Source of the DNA: Glycomyces terrestris
GTDB taxonomy: Bacteria; Actinomycetota; Actinomycetes; Mycobacteriales; Micromonosporaceae
Length of the DNA stretch: 64,000 bases
Direction: 5' to 3'
Assembly: GCF_003933745.1 (NCBI RefSeq)
Contig: NZ_RSEB01000001.1
Location: forward strand, 248,001 to 312,000
A program made the position numbers and the translations under genes. Shown here piece after piece: positions 22,624 through 31,422 of the stretch. The notes under the pieces are model-generated. The model searched no databases. It was given only the letters and a program-made list of their open reading frames with translations, and was not told the DNA's origin. How positions within the stretch are numbered: the stretch's first letter is position 1; the number at the start of each line of letters is the position of its first letter.

Positions 22624-25002
22624 ATGGACAAGACGCTTCCGCAGCCGCTGACCGAGGCGCGACTGCGCCAGATCGACGCCTACTGGCGGGCCGCCAACTA
22701 CCTCACCGTCGGGCAGATCTACCTGCTCGACAACCCGCTCCTGCGCGAACCGCTGCGCGCCGAGCACGTCAAGGCGCGCCTGCTCGGACACTGGGGCACC
22801 AGCCCCGCCCTCAACCTCGTCTACGCGCACCTCAACCGCCTCATCACCGAGCACGGCCTCGACGCGATCTACATGGCCGGCCCCGGACACGGCGGCCCGG
22901 CCATGCTCGCCAACACCTGGCTGGAGGGCACCTACTCCGAGCACCACCCCTCGGTCGGGCGCGACGAGGCCGGCATGGCCCGCCTGTTCCGCCAGTTCTC
23001 CTTCCCCGGCGGCGTCCCCTCCCACGCCGCCCCCGAGGTCCCCGGGTCCATCCACGAAGGCGGCGAACTCGGCTACTCCCTCATGCACGCCTACGGCGCC
23101 GCCTTCGACAACCCCGACCTCCTCGTCGCCTGCGTCATCGGCGACGGCGAAGCCGAGACCGGGCCCCTGGCCGCCTCGTGGCTGTCGAACGTGTTCCTCA
23201 ACCCCGCCCGCGACGGCGCGGTCCTGCCGATCCTCAACCTCAACGGGTACAAGATCGCCAACCCGACCGTCCTCGACCGCATCCCGCGCCAGGACCTCCT
23301 GTCGATGATGCGCGGCTTCGGATACGACCCGCACCTGGTCGAAGGCGACGACCCCGACACCGTCCACCAGGAGCTCGCGGCCGCCCTCGACACCGCCCTC
23401 GCGGCGATCCGATCGATCCAGCAGGAGGCGCGCTCGGGCGGGACGGTCGAACGGCCGCGCTGGCCGATGATCGTGCTGCGCACCCCCAAGGGGTGGACCG
23501 GCCCGCGCGAACTCGACGGCAAGCCCGTCGAGGGCACCTGGCGCTCCCATCAGGTCCCGCTCGGCGCCGTCCGCGACGACCCGGCCCAGCTCGCGGCCCT
23601 GGAGTCCTGGCTGCGCTCCTACCGGCCCGAGGACCTCTTCGACGCCACCGGCGCCCCCATCGGCGAACTGCGGGCCGCCGCGCCGCGCGGGGACCGCCGC
23701 ATGAGCGCCAACCCGCACGCCAACGGCGGCATCCTCCTGCGCGACCTGGTCCTGCCGGACTTCCGCGACTACGCCGTCGAGGTCCCCCGGCCCGGCGGCA
23801 CCGACACCGAGGCCACCCGGGTGCTCGGCGAGTGGGTCCGCGACGTCATCGCCGCCAACCCCGACCGGTTCCGCCTCTTCGGCCCCGACGAGGTCGCCTC
23901 CAACCGGCTCGGCGCCGCCTTCGAGGTCACCGACCGGGCCTGGAGCGCCCGCGTCGAACCCGGCGACGACCACCTCGGCCCCGACGGCCGGGTCATGGAG
24001 GTCCTCTCCGAGCACCTGTGCCAGGGCTGGCTCGAGGGCTACCTCCTCACCGGGCGCCACGGCCTGTTCACCAGCTACGAGGCGTTCATCCACCTGGTCG
24101 ACTCCATGTTCAACCAGCACGCCAAGTGGCTCAAGACCACCAACGGCATCCCGTGGCGGCGCCCGATCGCCTCGCTGAACTACCTGCTGTCGAGCCACGT
24201 GTGGCGCCAGGACCACAACGGGTTCTCCCACCAGGACCCCGGGTTCATCGACCACGTCGTCAACAAGAAGGCCGAAGTCGTCCGCGTCTACCTGCCGCCG
24301 GACGCCAACACCCTCCTGTCCACCATGGACCACTGCCTGCGCAGCCGCCAGTACGTCAACGTCGTCGTCGCCGGCAAGCAACCCGCACCCTCGTGGCTGA
24401 CCATGGACGAGGCCGTGCGCCACTGCGAACGGGGCCTGGGCATCTGGGAGTGGGCCTCCACCAACGGCGGCACCGAACCGGACGTGGTCCTCGCCTGCGC
24501 CGGCGACGTCCCCACCCTGGAGACCGTCGCCGCCGCCGACCTGCTGCGACGCCACCTCCCGCACCTGAAGGTGCGGGTCGTCAACATCGTCGACCTCATG
24601 CGGCTCCAGCCCGACACCGAGCACCCGCACGGCCTGCCCGACCGGCAGTACGACGCGCTGTTCACCACCGACAAGCCGGTCATCTTCGCCTTCCACGGCT
24701 ACCCGTGGCTCATCCACCGGCTCACCTACCGCCGCGCCGGACACGAGCACCTCCACGTGCGCGGCTACAAGGAGGAGGGCACCACCACCACCCCGTTCGA
24801 CATGGTCATGCTCAACGACCTCGACCGGTTCACCCTCGTCATCGACGTCATCGACCGCGTCCCCGGCCTCGGCCAGAACGCCGCCGGACTGCGCCAGGAG
24901 ATGTGGGACGCCCGCCGGGTCTGCCGCGAGTACACCCGCGCCCACGGCACCGACCACCCCGCGGTCGCCGACTGGCGCCCCGGGCGGCCGCTGAGCCTGT
25001 AG
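22624..25002 (+). CDS. xfp: Xylulose-5-phosphate/fructose-6-phosphate phosphoketolase
   Basis: A 792-residue thiamine-diphosphate enzyme of standard XFP length. It splits xylulose-5-phosphate or fructose-6-phosphate with phosphate to give acetyl phosphate and a triose or tetrose phosphate. Visible motifs: [18 protein letters not shown] near 60, the conserved [11 protein letters not shown], ThDP motif [16 protein letters not shown], and the family segments [21 protein letters not shown] and [14 protein letters not shown]. It yields an acetyl phosphate without oxygen or NADH, which fits the neighbouring acyl-CoA synthetase, PPDK and lactate dehydrogenase. Shares its promoter region and DevR-like boxes with devS. 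Confidence 0.96.
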   Translation: MDKTLPQPLTEARLRQIDAYWRAANYLTVGQIYLLDNPLLREPLRAEHVKARLLGHWGTSPALNLVYAHLNRLITEHGLDAIYMAGPGHGGPAMLANTWLEGTYSEHHPSVGRDEAGMARLFRQFSFPGGVPSHAAPEVPGSIHEGGELGYSLMHAYGAAFDNPDLLVACVIGDGEAETGPLAASWLSNVFLNPARDGAVLPILNLNGYKIANPTVLDRIPRQDLLSMMRGFGYDPHLVEGDDPDTVHQELAAALDTALAAIRSIQQEARSGGTVERPRWPMIVLRTPKGWTGPRELDGKPVEGTWRSHQVPLGAVRDDPAQLAALESWLRSYRPEDLFDATGAPIGELRAAAPRGDRRMSANPHANGGILLRDLVLPDFRDYAVEVPRPGGTDTEATRVLGEWVRDVIAANPDRFRLFGPDEVASNRLGAAFEVTDRAWSARVEPGDDHLGPDGRVMEVLSEHLCQGWLEGYLLTGRHGLFTSYEAFIHLVDSMFNQHAKWLKTTNGIPWRRPIASLNYLLSSHVWRQDHNGFSHQDPGFIDHVVNKKAEVVRVYLPPDANTLLSTMDHCLRSRQYVNVVVAGKQPAPSWLTMDEAVRHCERGLGIWEWASTNGGTEPDVVLACAGDVPTLETVAAADLLRRHLPHLKVRVVNIVDLMRLQPDTEHPHGLPDRQYDALFTTDKPVIFAFHGYPWLIHRLTYRRAGHEHLHVRGYKEEGTTTTPFDMVMLNDLDRFTLVIDVIDRVPGLGQNAAGLRQEMWDARRVCREYTRAHGTDHPAVADWRPGRPLSL

Positions 25003-25009
25003 CCCGGCG

Positions 25010-25049
25010 CGCGACGGGGGCGGACCCAACCGGGTCCGCCCCCGTCGCG
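25010..25049 (+). terminator. Strong hairpin terminator of xfp
   Basis: An 18-bp perfect G+C-rich stem (25010-25027 with 25032-25049) closed by an AACC tetraloop starts 8 nt after the xfp stop codon. Confidence 0.8.
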
Positions 25050-25095
25050 TTGCGCCGCAAAGGATCGGGACGCGGGGACGAACGCGGCCCTCCTC

Positions 25096-25110
25096 GGGAC
25101 CATCGTCCCC
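25096..25110. promoter_or_regulatory. DevR-like box upstream of the P-type ATPase
   Basis: GGGACCATCGTCCCC, a near-perfect palindrome. It ends 35 nt before the ATG of a short leader ORF (25146) and 130 nt before the ATPase start. Confidence 0.55.
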
Positions 25111-25145
25111 TGCTGCACCGCCCCCCGCTCCGCCAAGCTGGCCAC

Positions 25146-25244
25146 ATGAGCGAACACCGACCAGCCGCGACCGGCGGCCGAGCACGGCGACCGGATTCCA
25201 CCGATCGCGCAGCACACCCCGGCCCGAGAGGAGACGGGCGGTGA
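25146..25244 (+). CDS. Possible 32-residue leader ORF coupled to the P-type ATPase
   Basis: ATG at 25146 opens a 32-codon ORF rich in Arg/Pro/Ala (MSEHRPAATGG...) whose TGA overlaps the ATPase GTG start as GTGA. The exact stop/start overlap suggests a leader peptide controlling translation of the pump. There is no clear ribosome site, but the DevR-like box 35 nt upstream would put a transcription start very near this ATG, so it could be leaderless. It may also be chance. Confidence 0.3.
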   Translation: MSEHRPAATGGRARRPDSTDRAAHPGPRGDGR

Positions 25245-27985
25245 CCGCCGCAGTCGACACGGGCGCGCCCCGCCACTTCCACAGTGCGACCACAGGCGAC
25301 CTACCAGCCCTCCTCGCGAGCGACCCCGGCACCGGACTGTCCACAGCCGAAGCCGCCGCCCGCCTCGCACGCACCGGCCCCAACAGCCTCCCCACCGCCG
25401 CACACACCAGCCTGCCGGTGCGCATCGCACGGCAGATCCACAATCCGCTCATCTACGTCCTGCTCGCCGCCGGCGCCGTCACCGCCGCACTCGGGGAGTA
25501 CGTCGACTCCTCCGTGATCCTCGGCGTCGTGCTGATCAACGCGGTCATCGGCCTCGTCCAGGAGTCCAAGGCCGAAGCCGAACTGGCCGGACTGCGATCG
25601 ATGGTCCGCACCGAGGCCAGGGTCGTCCGCGACGGCCGCGAACGCACCGTGCCCTCCGCAGCGCTCGTCCCCGGCGACCTCGTGAAACTCGAGGCGGGCG
25701 ACAAGGTCCCCGCAGACCTGCGGCTGACGCACGCGACCGCCCTCCGCATCGACGAATCGGCCCTCACCGGGGAGTCCGAACCCGTCGGCAAGCACGTCGA
25801 GGCCCTGCCCGCGGACCTGCCGGTGGCCGACCGGCGCAACATGGCCTACTCGGGCACCCTCGTCACGGCCGGGTCCGCCACCGGCCTCGTCTGCGCCACC
25901 GGCACCGACACCGAGCTGGGCGCGATCCACCGGCTCATCGGCGCCGCCGAGACGCTGGCCACGCCGCTGACGGAGAAACTCGCCGGGTTCAGCCGGATGC
26001 TGACCGTCGGCATCCTGGCGCTGGCCGCGGTCACGTTCGCCGTCGGGCTGCTCCGGGGCCACGACGCCGTCGCGATGTTCACCGCGGCGATCGCCCTCGC
26101 CGTCGGCGCGATCCCCGAAGGGCTGCCCGCCGCCGTGACGGTCACCCTCGCCATCGGCGTAGCCAGGATGGCGCGCCGCCGCGCCGTCATCAGGCACCTG
26201 CCGACGGTCGAGACGCTCGGCAGCACCACCGTGATCTGCACCGACAAGACCGGCACGCTCACGCAGAACCAGATGACCGTGCAAGCGGTCTGGACGCCCC
26301 GAGCCTGGTACGCCGTCACCGGCGCCGGCTACTCCCCCGAGGGCACCGTTCGCGACGCCGCGGGCGCGGTGGCCGGCACCGACCGCGACCACGCGCTGCA
26401 CTGGACCCTGCTCACCGGCACCCTCTGCAACGACGCGAGCCTCACCTCCCATGACGGCACCTGGGACGTGGCCGGCGACCCGACCGAAGGGGCGATGATC
26501 GTGGCCGCCGCGAAGGCGGGACTGGAGACGGACGCACTCCGGGCGCGATGGCCGCGGCAGGCGACCCTCACCTTCAACTCCGAGCGCCAGTTCATGGCCA
26601 CCCTCCACCGCGACGACCGCGACGGCGCCACCGTCGTCCTCGTCAAGGGCGCCCTCGAACGGCTGCTGGAGCGCTGCTCCCTGCAGATGGACGCCGACGG
26701 CACCACCCGGCCGCTCGACAGCCGCACCGTGACCGGCGCCGCCGCGGAACTGGCCGACCAGGGACTCCGCGTCCTCGCCACCGCTCTGCGCCCCCACGGC
26801 AACGGATCGCAAAGCGTCGAGCGCCTCGACGACGACGCCCTCGGCAGCGGACTCGTCCTCACCGGCCTCCAGGCCATGCTCGACCCGCCCCGCACCGCCG
26901 CGGCCGCAGCCGTCGCCGCCTGCCGGACCGCCGGCATCGCGGTCAAGATGATCACCGGCGACCACGCGGCCACCGCCACCGCGATCGCACGCGACGTGGG
27001 ACTGCTCGATTCCCGCAACGCCGACGCGGTCATGACCGGCGCCGACCTCGCCGCCCTCCCCGACGACGAGCTCCCCGAAGCCGCGCAGCGCACCAGCGTG
27101 TTCGCGCGCGTCTCCCCCGAGCAGAAGCTGCGGCTCGTCGCCGCACTCCAGTCGCGCGGGCACGTCGTCGCGATGACCGGCGACGGCGTCAACGACGCCC
27201 CCGCGCTCCGCCAAGCCGGCATCGGCGTCGCCATGGGAGCCGGCGGCACCGACGTCGCCAAGGAAGCCGCCGACATGGTCCTCACCGACGACGACTTCGC
27301 CACGATCGAGGCCGCCGTCGAAGAAGGCCGCGGCGTCTTCGACAACCTCACCAAGTTCATCACCTGGACCCTGCCCACGAACCTCGGCGAAGGGCTGGTG
27401 ATCCTGGCGGCCATCATGTTCGGCGCCGCCCTGCCGATCCTGCCCGGCCAGATCCTGTGGATCAACATGACGACCGCGGTCGCCCTCGGACTGATGCTCG
27501 CCTTCGAGCCCAAAGAACCCGGCATCATGACCAGGCGACCGCGAAAGCCGGGACAACCGCTGTTCACCCGGGCGCTCATACTCCGGACCGCACTGGTGTC
27601 GGTGCTGCTCGTCGCCGGAGCATGGTGGCTGTTCGACTGGGAGCTCGCCCACGGCGCCGACCTCGCCCAGGCCCGCACCGCCGCGGTGAACGTCTTCGTC
27701 ACCGTCCAGGCGTGCTACCTGTTCAGCTGCCGCACCCTGACCGGGTCGGCGTGGCGGATCGGCGCCTTCACCAACCCCTGGATCCTCCTCGGCGTCGCCG
27801 TGCAAGCGGCTGGGCAACTCGCCCTCACCTACACGCCGGCGATGAACACGGTGTTCGACACCGCCCCCATCGGCGCCGACGTGTGGCTGCGCATCCTCGC
27901 GATCGCCGCGGCGACCAGCCTCGTCGTAGCCCTCGAGAAGCGACTGACCATGGGTGCGGCAACGAACCCCGCCCGCCGGCGCTGA
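25241..27985 (+). CDS. P2-type cation-transporting ATPase (CtpF-like)
   Basis: A 914-residue P-type ATPase using a GTG start with GAGAGGAG about 8 nt upstream. Order: cation_ATPase_N domain (10-75), helices 1-2, actuator domain with LTGES (175-179), IPEGLP in helix 4 (291-296), phosphorylated Asp335 in DKTGTLTQNQ, nucleotide domain with KGALERLLERC, hinge TGDGVNDAPAL, and six C-terminal helices. IPEGLP and the overall form match P2A/PMA1-like pumps such as mycobacterial CtpF, a Ca2+ pump and DosR-regulon member; substrate by analogy is Ca2+ but this is inference. Ends before a hairpin shared with the convergent Usp gene. Confidence 0.88.
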   Translation: MTAAVDTGAPRHFHSATTGDLPALLASDPGTGLSTAEAAARLARTGPNSLPTAAHTSLPVRIARQIHNPLIYVLLAAGAVTAALGEYVDSSVILGVVLINAVIGLVQESKAEAELAGLRSMVRTEARVVRDGRERTVPSAALVPGDLVKLEAGDKVPADLRLTHATALRIDESALTGESEPVGKHVEALPADLPVADRRNMAYSGTLVTAGSATGLVCATGTDTELGAIHRLIGAAETLATPLTEKLAGFSRMLTVGILALAAVTFAVGLLRGHDAVAMFTAAIALAVGAIPEGLPAAVTVTLAIGVARMARRRAVIRHLPTVETLGSTTVICTDKTGTLTQNQMTVQAVWTPRAWYAVTGAGYSPEGTVRDAAGAVAGTDRDHALHWTLLTGTLCNDASLTSHDGTWDVAGDPTEGAMIVAAAKAGLETDALRARWPRQATLTFNSERQFMATLHRDDRDGATVVLVKGALERLLERCSLQMDADGTTRPLDSRTVTGAAAELADQGLRVLATALRPHGNGSQSVERLDDDALGSGLVLTGLQAMLDPPRTAAAAAVAACRTAGIAVKMITGDHAATATAIARDVGLLDSRNADAVMTGADLAALPDDELPEAAQRTSVFARVSPEQKLRLVAALQSRGHVVAMTGDGVNDAPALRQAGIGVAMGAGGTDVAKEAADMVLTDDDFATIEAAVEEGRGVFDNLTKFITWTLPTNLGEGLVILAAIMFGAALPILPGQILWINMTTAVALGLMLAFEPKEPGIMTRRPRKPGQPLFTRALILRTALVSVLLVAGAWWLFDWELAHGADLAQARTAAVNVFVTVQACYLFSCRTLTGSAWRIGAFTNPWILLGVAVQAAGQLALTYTPAMNTVFDTAPIGADVWLRILAIAAATSLVVALEKRLTMGAATNPARRR

Positions 27986-28001
27986 GCTGCACGACGAAGG
28001 G

Positions 28002-28025
28002 GGCGGCCACGCGAACGCGGCCGCC
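28002..28025 (-). terminator. Terminator between P-type ATPase and usp
   Basis: GGCGGCC (28002-28008) pairs with GGCCGCC (28019-28025). In minus-strand RNA the stem extends through a G-U pair and two more pairs to a TTCG tetraloop; in plus-strand RNA it has an A-C mismatch. It sits between two convergent stop codons. Confidence 0.55.
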
Positions 28026-28051
28026 TCCTCCACTTCGCTCGCCGGCTCAGG

Positions 28052-28495
28052 TCAGTCGGCGTCGCGGACGACCAGCACCGGGCAGCGGGCATGACTCACG
28101 CAGTACTGGCTCACCGAGCCGATCAGCGCCCCCACGAACGCACCGTGGCCGCGGCTGCCGACGACGAGCATGTCGGCGCCCTCGGACCGGTCGATCAGCA
28201 CCCGAGCGGGGTGGCCCTCGGCGACGCACCGCTCCACCGGCACCGACGGGTGCTCGGCCGCCAGCTTCTCCACCGCCGCGTCAAGCGTGCGCCGAGCCTC
28301 GGCACCGAAGTCGGACGCCGCGATGATCGTGGCCCCCGACCCGTACGCGTACGGGTACTGCCAGGCGTGCACCGCCGTGACGGCCAGATGCAGCTCCTCG
28401 GCGTAGTCCAGCGCCCACGCCAGCGCCCTGGCGGACGACGCCGATCCGTCGACGCCCACGATGATGCGGTGCCGTGATTCGTTCATGTCGGTCAT
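28052..28495 (-). CDS. Universal stress protein
   Basis: A 147-residue Usp protein (RIIVGVDGSASSARALAWALDYAEELH) with an intact ATP motif (GSRGHGAFVGALIGS) and C-x3-H-x2-C-P-V ending. Start at 28495 with GAAGGGAA upstream; ATG 28486 is an alternative. Convergent to the P-type ATPase. The best-matching DevR-like box of the island is 53-67 nt upstream, so strong direct control is expected. Confidence 0.87.
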   Translation of the reverse strand: MTDMNESRHRIIVGVDGSASSARALAWALDYAEELHLAVTAVHAWQYPYAYGSGATIIAASDFGAEARRTLDAAVEKLAAEHPSVPVERCVAEGHPARVLIDRSEGADMLVVGSRGHGAFVGALIGSVSQYCVSHARCPVLVVRDAD

Positions 28496-28547
28496 GGCCG
28501 TTCCCTTCTCTTGCGCTCGAGTCTGCTCGCGATGCCGCGGCCGCAGC

Positions 28548-28562
28548 AGAGCCGAAAGTCCC
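28548..28562. promoter_or_regulatory. DevR-like box between usp (28052) and the PNPOx-like gene
   Basis: Minus strand GGGACTTTCGGCTCT, one mismatch to the mycobacterial DevR consensus GGGACTTNNGNCCCT and retaining the T at position 6 that most copies here replace by C. It lies 53 nt upstream of usp. Confidence 0.6.
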
Positions 28563-28616
28563 GACAGCAGGTGCCCGCAGTCATCACTGCAAGACCGGCG
28601 GCGCCGTTACGCTCGA

Positions 28617-28643
28617 GCCAGGAGCGCCAGGAGTGCCAGGAGC
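28617..28643. repeat. Three 9-bp tandem repeats
   Basis: GCCAGGAGC, GCCAGGAGT and GCCAGGAGC lie head to tail, 65 nt before the PNPOx-like start codon, within its probable promoter or leader. Confidence 0.6.
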
Positions 28644-28707
28644 GCAAGACCCGGCCGGCGGTCGCGCCGCGGCCGCCGCACACCGGCCCGGGCAAACGGA
28701 GGCCAAC

Positions 28708-29124
28708 ATGGAACACGAGCGCAAACCGGTCGAACTGCGGCCGGAGGTGGCCAAGGGGTATCTGACCCACGCCGAGTTCGGACGCGTCGCGTTCATCGTC
28801 GACGGCCTCCCGGTCATCCGACCGCTCAACCACGTCGTGGTCGAGGGCGACATCATCGTGCACACCTCGCACGATTCGGCATTCGCCCAAGCCGTCCGGG
28901 CACGGCCGGACCTGCCTGTGGCATACGAGACCGACGAGATCGAAGCCCACAGCCACACCGGCTGGAGCGTCCTGGTCCGCGGCACCGCTACCGACATCAC
29001 CGGCCATCCCCGCGCAGCGCAGCTGGGCAGGCAGGTCCCCTCGTGGATCGACCGCCCCCACGACGCCGTCATCGCCATCCGCCCGCACCAGGTGACCGGC
29101 CTGCGCCTCACCATCGGGCACTGA
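28708..29124 (+). CDS. PNPOx-like (split-barrel) flavoprotein
   Basis: A 138-residue protein with the pyridoxamine-5'-phosphate-oxidase-like split barrel: LTHAEFGRVAFIVDGLPVIRPLNHVVVEGDIIVHTS, then VAYETDEIEAHSHTGWSVLVRGTATDI, the pattern of small FMN- or F420-binding proteins. A similar PNPOx-like protein (Rv0080) is part of the mycobacterial DosR regulon, which supports a dormancy link. The ATG at 28708 is chosen for its GGAGG site 7 nt upstream. Activity (FMN- versus F420-dependent reduction) cannot be decided here. Confidence 0.78.
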   Translation: MEHERKPVELRPEVAKGYLTHAEFGRVAFIVDGLPVIRPLNHVVVEGDIIVHTSHDSAFAQAVRARPDLPVAYETDEIEAHSHTGWSVLVRGTATDITGHPRAAQLGRQVPSWIDRPHDAVIAIRPHQVTGLRLTIGH

Positions 29125-29164
29125 CGCCCGCCGCTCCCGCTCGTGACCACCGCCCTCGGAACCG

Positions 29165-29179
29165 GGGACCTTCGGCCCT
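29165..29179. promoter_or_regulatory. DevR-like box upstream of usp-ldhA-usp
   Basis: GGGACCTTCGGCCCT, one mismatch (C at position 6) to the DevR consensus. It is 53 nt before the Usp ATG, the same spacing as two other copies in the island. Confidence 0.6.
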
Positions 29180-29232
29180 GATCCGCGACCGCCGCGCTGG
29201 CGAGACTGGAGTCCGAGAGGAAGGAGCGGGAC

Positions 29233-29673
29233 ATGTCGAACCGCGAACAGGGGCACGGCATCGTCGTCGGCGTCGACGGATCGAAATCGTCGCGGCGGGC
29301 CCTGGAGTGGGCACTGCGCCACGCCGACGCCGCCGGCCTGCCGGTGACGGCGGTCCAGGCGTGGGAGATCCCGATGAACTACGGGACCGCGGCGATGGTG
29401 CTGCCCGCCGCGGAGTTCGCCGACCGGGCCCGGCGCAGCCTCACGCAGGTCGTAGAGGAGGCCGCCGCGGCCTTCCCCCGGGTGCACGTGGAACGCAAGG
29501 TCAAAGAAGGCCACCCGGCGAAGGTCCTCTTGAAGGAAGCGGCCGGGGCGGAGCTGCTCGTGGTCGGCTCCCGCGGTCACGGCGGGTTCGTCGGCGCGGT
29601 CATCGGGTCGGTCGGCCAGTACTGCGCCACCCACGCACGCTGCCCCGTCCTGGTCTTCCGCGGCGTCGAATGA
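29233..29673 (+). CDS. Universal stress protein
   Basis: A 146-residue Usp protein (GIVVGVDGSKSSRRALEWALRHADAAG) with intact ATP motif (GSRGHGGFVGAVIGS) and the CATHARCPVLVF ending. The ATG at 29233 follows AGGAAGGAG. It is the first gene of a probable three-gene unit with D-lactate dehydrogenase (70 nt downstream) and another Usp gene. Confidence 0.87.
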   Translation: MSNREQGHGIVVGVDGSKSSRRALEWALRHADAAGLPVTAVQAWEIPMNYGTAAMVLPAAEFADRARRSLTQVVEEAAAAFPRVHVERKVKEGHPAKVLLKEAAGAELLVVGSRGHGGFVGAVIGSVGQYCATHARCPVLVFRGVE

Positions 29674-29743
29674 GGATCGGACGCGGACGCGAGGACGGCA
29701 GCGCCGACTCGCTCGCCCGCATCTCGAAAGAAGGGGGCCTGCC

Positions 29744-30823
29744 GTGAGGGTGGCCGTGTTCAGCTCCAAACCGTACGACAAGACGTCCTTGCACGATGCC
29801 GACCGCGACGGCGCCCACGAACTGGTGTTCCTGGAGCCGCGCCTGAACGCCGACACCGCGGCGCTGGCCGCGGGCTGCGAGGCAGTGTGCGCGTTCGTCA
29901 ACGACGACCTCGGCGCGGCGACGCTCGCGGCCCTGGCCGACCGCGGGGTGCGGTTCGCGGCGCTGCGGTCGGCCGGGTTCAACCACGTCGATCTGCGGGC
30001 GGCCGCAGCGGTGGGCATCGCGGTGGCGCGGGTCCCGGACTATTCGCCGTACGCGGTCGCCGAGCACTGCGCGGCGCTGGTGCTGGCGCTCAACCGGAAG
30101 ACCCACCGTGCCTACAACCGCGTGCGCGAGCACAACTTCGCGCTGACCGGGCTGCTCGGATTCGATCTCCACGGCCGCACGGTCGGCGTGGTCGGTACCG
30201 GGAAGATCGGGACGTGCTTCGCGCGGATCATGGCCGGGTTCGGATGCCGGGTCCTGGCGTACGACCCCTGCCCGAGCGAGGCGGCCCGCGAGGCCGGGGC
30301 CGAGTACGTGCCCCTCGAGGACCTGCTCGCCGCGTCGGACATCGTGTCGCTGCACTGCCCGCTCACGCCTGAGACGTTCCACCTCATCGACCGCGAACGG
30401 ATCGCGCTCATGCGCCCCGGCGCGATGCTGGTCAACACCAGCCGCGGCGCGCTCGTCGACACGGCCGCGGTGGTCGAAGGGCTCAAGGACGGCCGGATCG
30501 GCCACCTTGGACTGGACGTGTACGAGGAGGAGGCCGGACTGTTCTTCGAGGATCTGTCCGACCAGGTCATCGGCGACGACGCCTTCGACCGGCTCAACGC
30601 CTTCCCGAACGTGCTCATCACCGGCCACCAGGCGTTCTTCACCGCCGAGGCTCTCGAAGCGATCGCAGCGACGACGATCGCGAACCTGGACGCGTTCGCG
30701 TGCAACGGCATCGGCCTCCACCCGGTGGGGCTCGACCAAGACCCCGCCGCCAACCGAACGGCACCGCCGCCGGAGCACCCTCCGGTGCGGATCGCAGCAG
30801 ACGCACAAGGAGCACACCCATGA
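29744..30823 (+). CDS. ldhA: D-lactate dehydrogenase (2-hydroxyacid dehydrogenase family)
   Basis: A 359-residue NAD-dependent D-2-hydroxyacid dehydrogenase that reduces pyruvate to D-lactate. It has the substrate Arg in LRSAGFNHVD, the Rossmann motif GVVGTGKIGTCFA (about 148-160), the NTSRGALVDT strand, and the catalytic His in ITGHQAFFTAEAL. The segments LDVYEEEAGLFFEDLSDQVIGDDAF and HQAFFTAEAL are very close to E. coli fermentative LdhA, so D-lactate formation with NAD+ regeneration is a firm prediction. GTG start after AAGGGGG. Overlaps the next Usp gene (ATGA). Carries about 25 extra C-terminal residues compared with LdhA. Confidence 0.88.
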   Translation: MRVAVFSSKPYDKTSLHDADRDGAHELVFLEPRLNADTAALAAGCEAVCAFVNDDLGAATLAALADRGVRFAALRSAGFNHVDLRAAAAVGIAVARVPDYSPYAVAEHCAALVLALNRKTHRAYNRVREHNFALTGLLGFDLHGRTVGVVGTGKIGTCFARIMAGFGCRVLAYDPCPSEAAREAGAEYVPLEDLLAASDIVSLHCPLTPETFHLIDRERIALMRPGAMLVNTSRGALVDTAAVVEGLKDGRIGHLGLDVYEEEAGLFFEDLSDQVIGDDAFDRLNAFPNVLITGHQAFFTAEALEAIAATTIANLDAFACNGIGLHPVGLDQDPAANRTAPPPEHPPVRIAADAQGAHP

Positions 30824-31251
30824 CCGACCGGCACTCCGAACGCATCGTGGTCGCGATCGACGGCTCGCCGCCGTCCTTGGACGCCCTGCGATGGGCCATC
30901 GCCTATGCCGACCGCTGTGGCGCCATCGTCGAGGCACTGCACGTCTGGCACATCCCCAACGAATACGGCACCCCGGTCCCGGCCGTCCCCGGCGAGACCT
31001 TCGAGGCCACCGCCAAACGCTCGCTCCAGGGCTCGATCGACGAGGTCGTCGGCGACCGAACCGATGCGCCGGTCGAGGCGGCGACCCGCCAGGGATATCC
31101 GCCGAAGGTCCTGGTCGAACGCTCGGCGGCCGCGGACCTCCTCGTCGTCGGCAGCCGCGGCCGCGGCGCACTGGCCGGGACATTGCTCGGCTCCGTCAGC
31201 CTCCACTGCGTCACCCACGCCCACTGCCCGGTCGTCGTCATCCGCGGCTGA
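30820..31251 (+). CDS. Universal stress protein
   Basis: A 143-residue Usp protein whose ATG overlaps the ldhA stop (ATGA). ATP motif intact (GSRGRGALAGTLLGS). Together with 13310-13747 it forms a subgroup with an EYGTPVPAVPGETFE segment and GYPPKVLVE. The tight coupling to ldhA suggests that it is made together with the fermentative enzyme. Confidence 0.87.
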   Translation: MTDRHSERIVVAIDGSPPSLDALRWAIAYADRCGAIVEALHVWHIPNEYGTPVPAVPGETFEATAKRSLQGSIDEVVGDRTDAPVEAATRQGYPPKVLVERSAAADLLVVGSRGRGALAGTLLGSVSLHCVTHAHCPVVVIRG

Positions 31252-31322
31252 CGTGGCACCAGACCAGGAACGGGCCGCGACCGATGGTCGCGGCCCTCCG
31301 GCGTCGGCATCGGCGGCAACCG

Positions 31323-31340
31323 AAGGGACCTCCGTCCCTT
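31323..31340. promoter_or_regulatory. DevR-like box upstream of the second FAD oxidoreductase
   Basis: AAGGGACCTCCGTCCCTT has 7-bp perfect arms; its 15-bp core GGGACCTCCGTCCCT differs from the DevR consensus at one position. It lies 82 nt before the TTG start of the oxidoreductase. Confidence 0.6.
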
Positions 31341-31422
31341 CGCCTGGGGCGCTTGGTCGCTGTGCCCGCACCGCCCGAAGTGGTGGCATGGAGGGGTGAA
31401 CACACAGCTTCGGGAGGATGCC

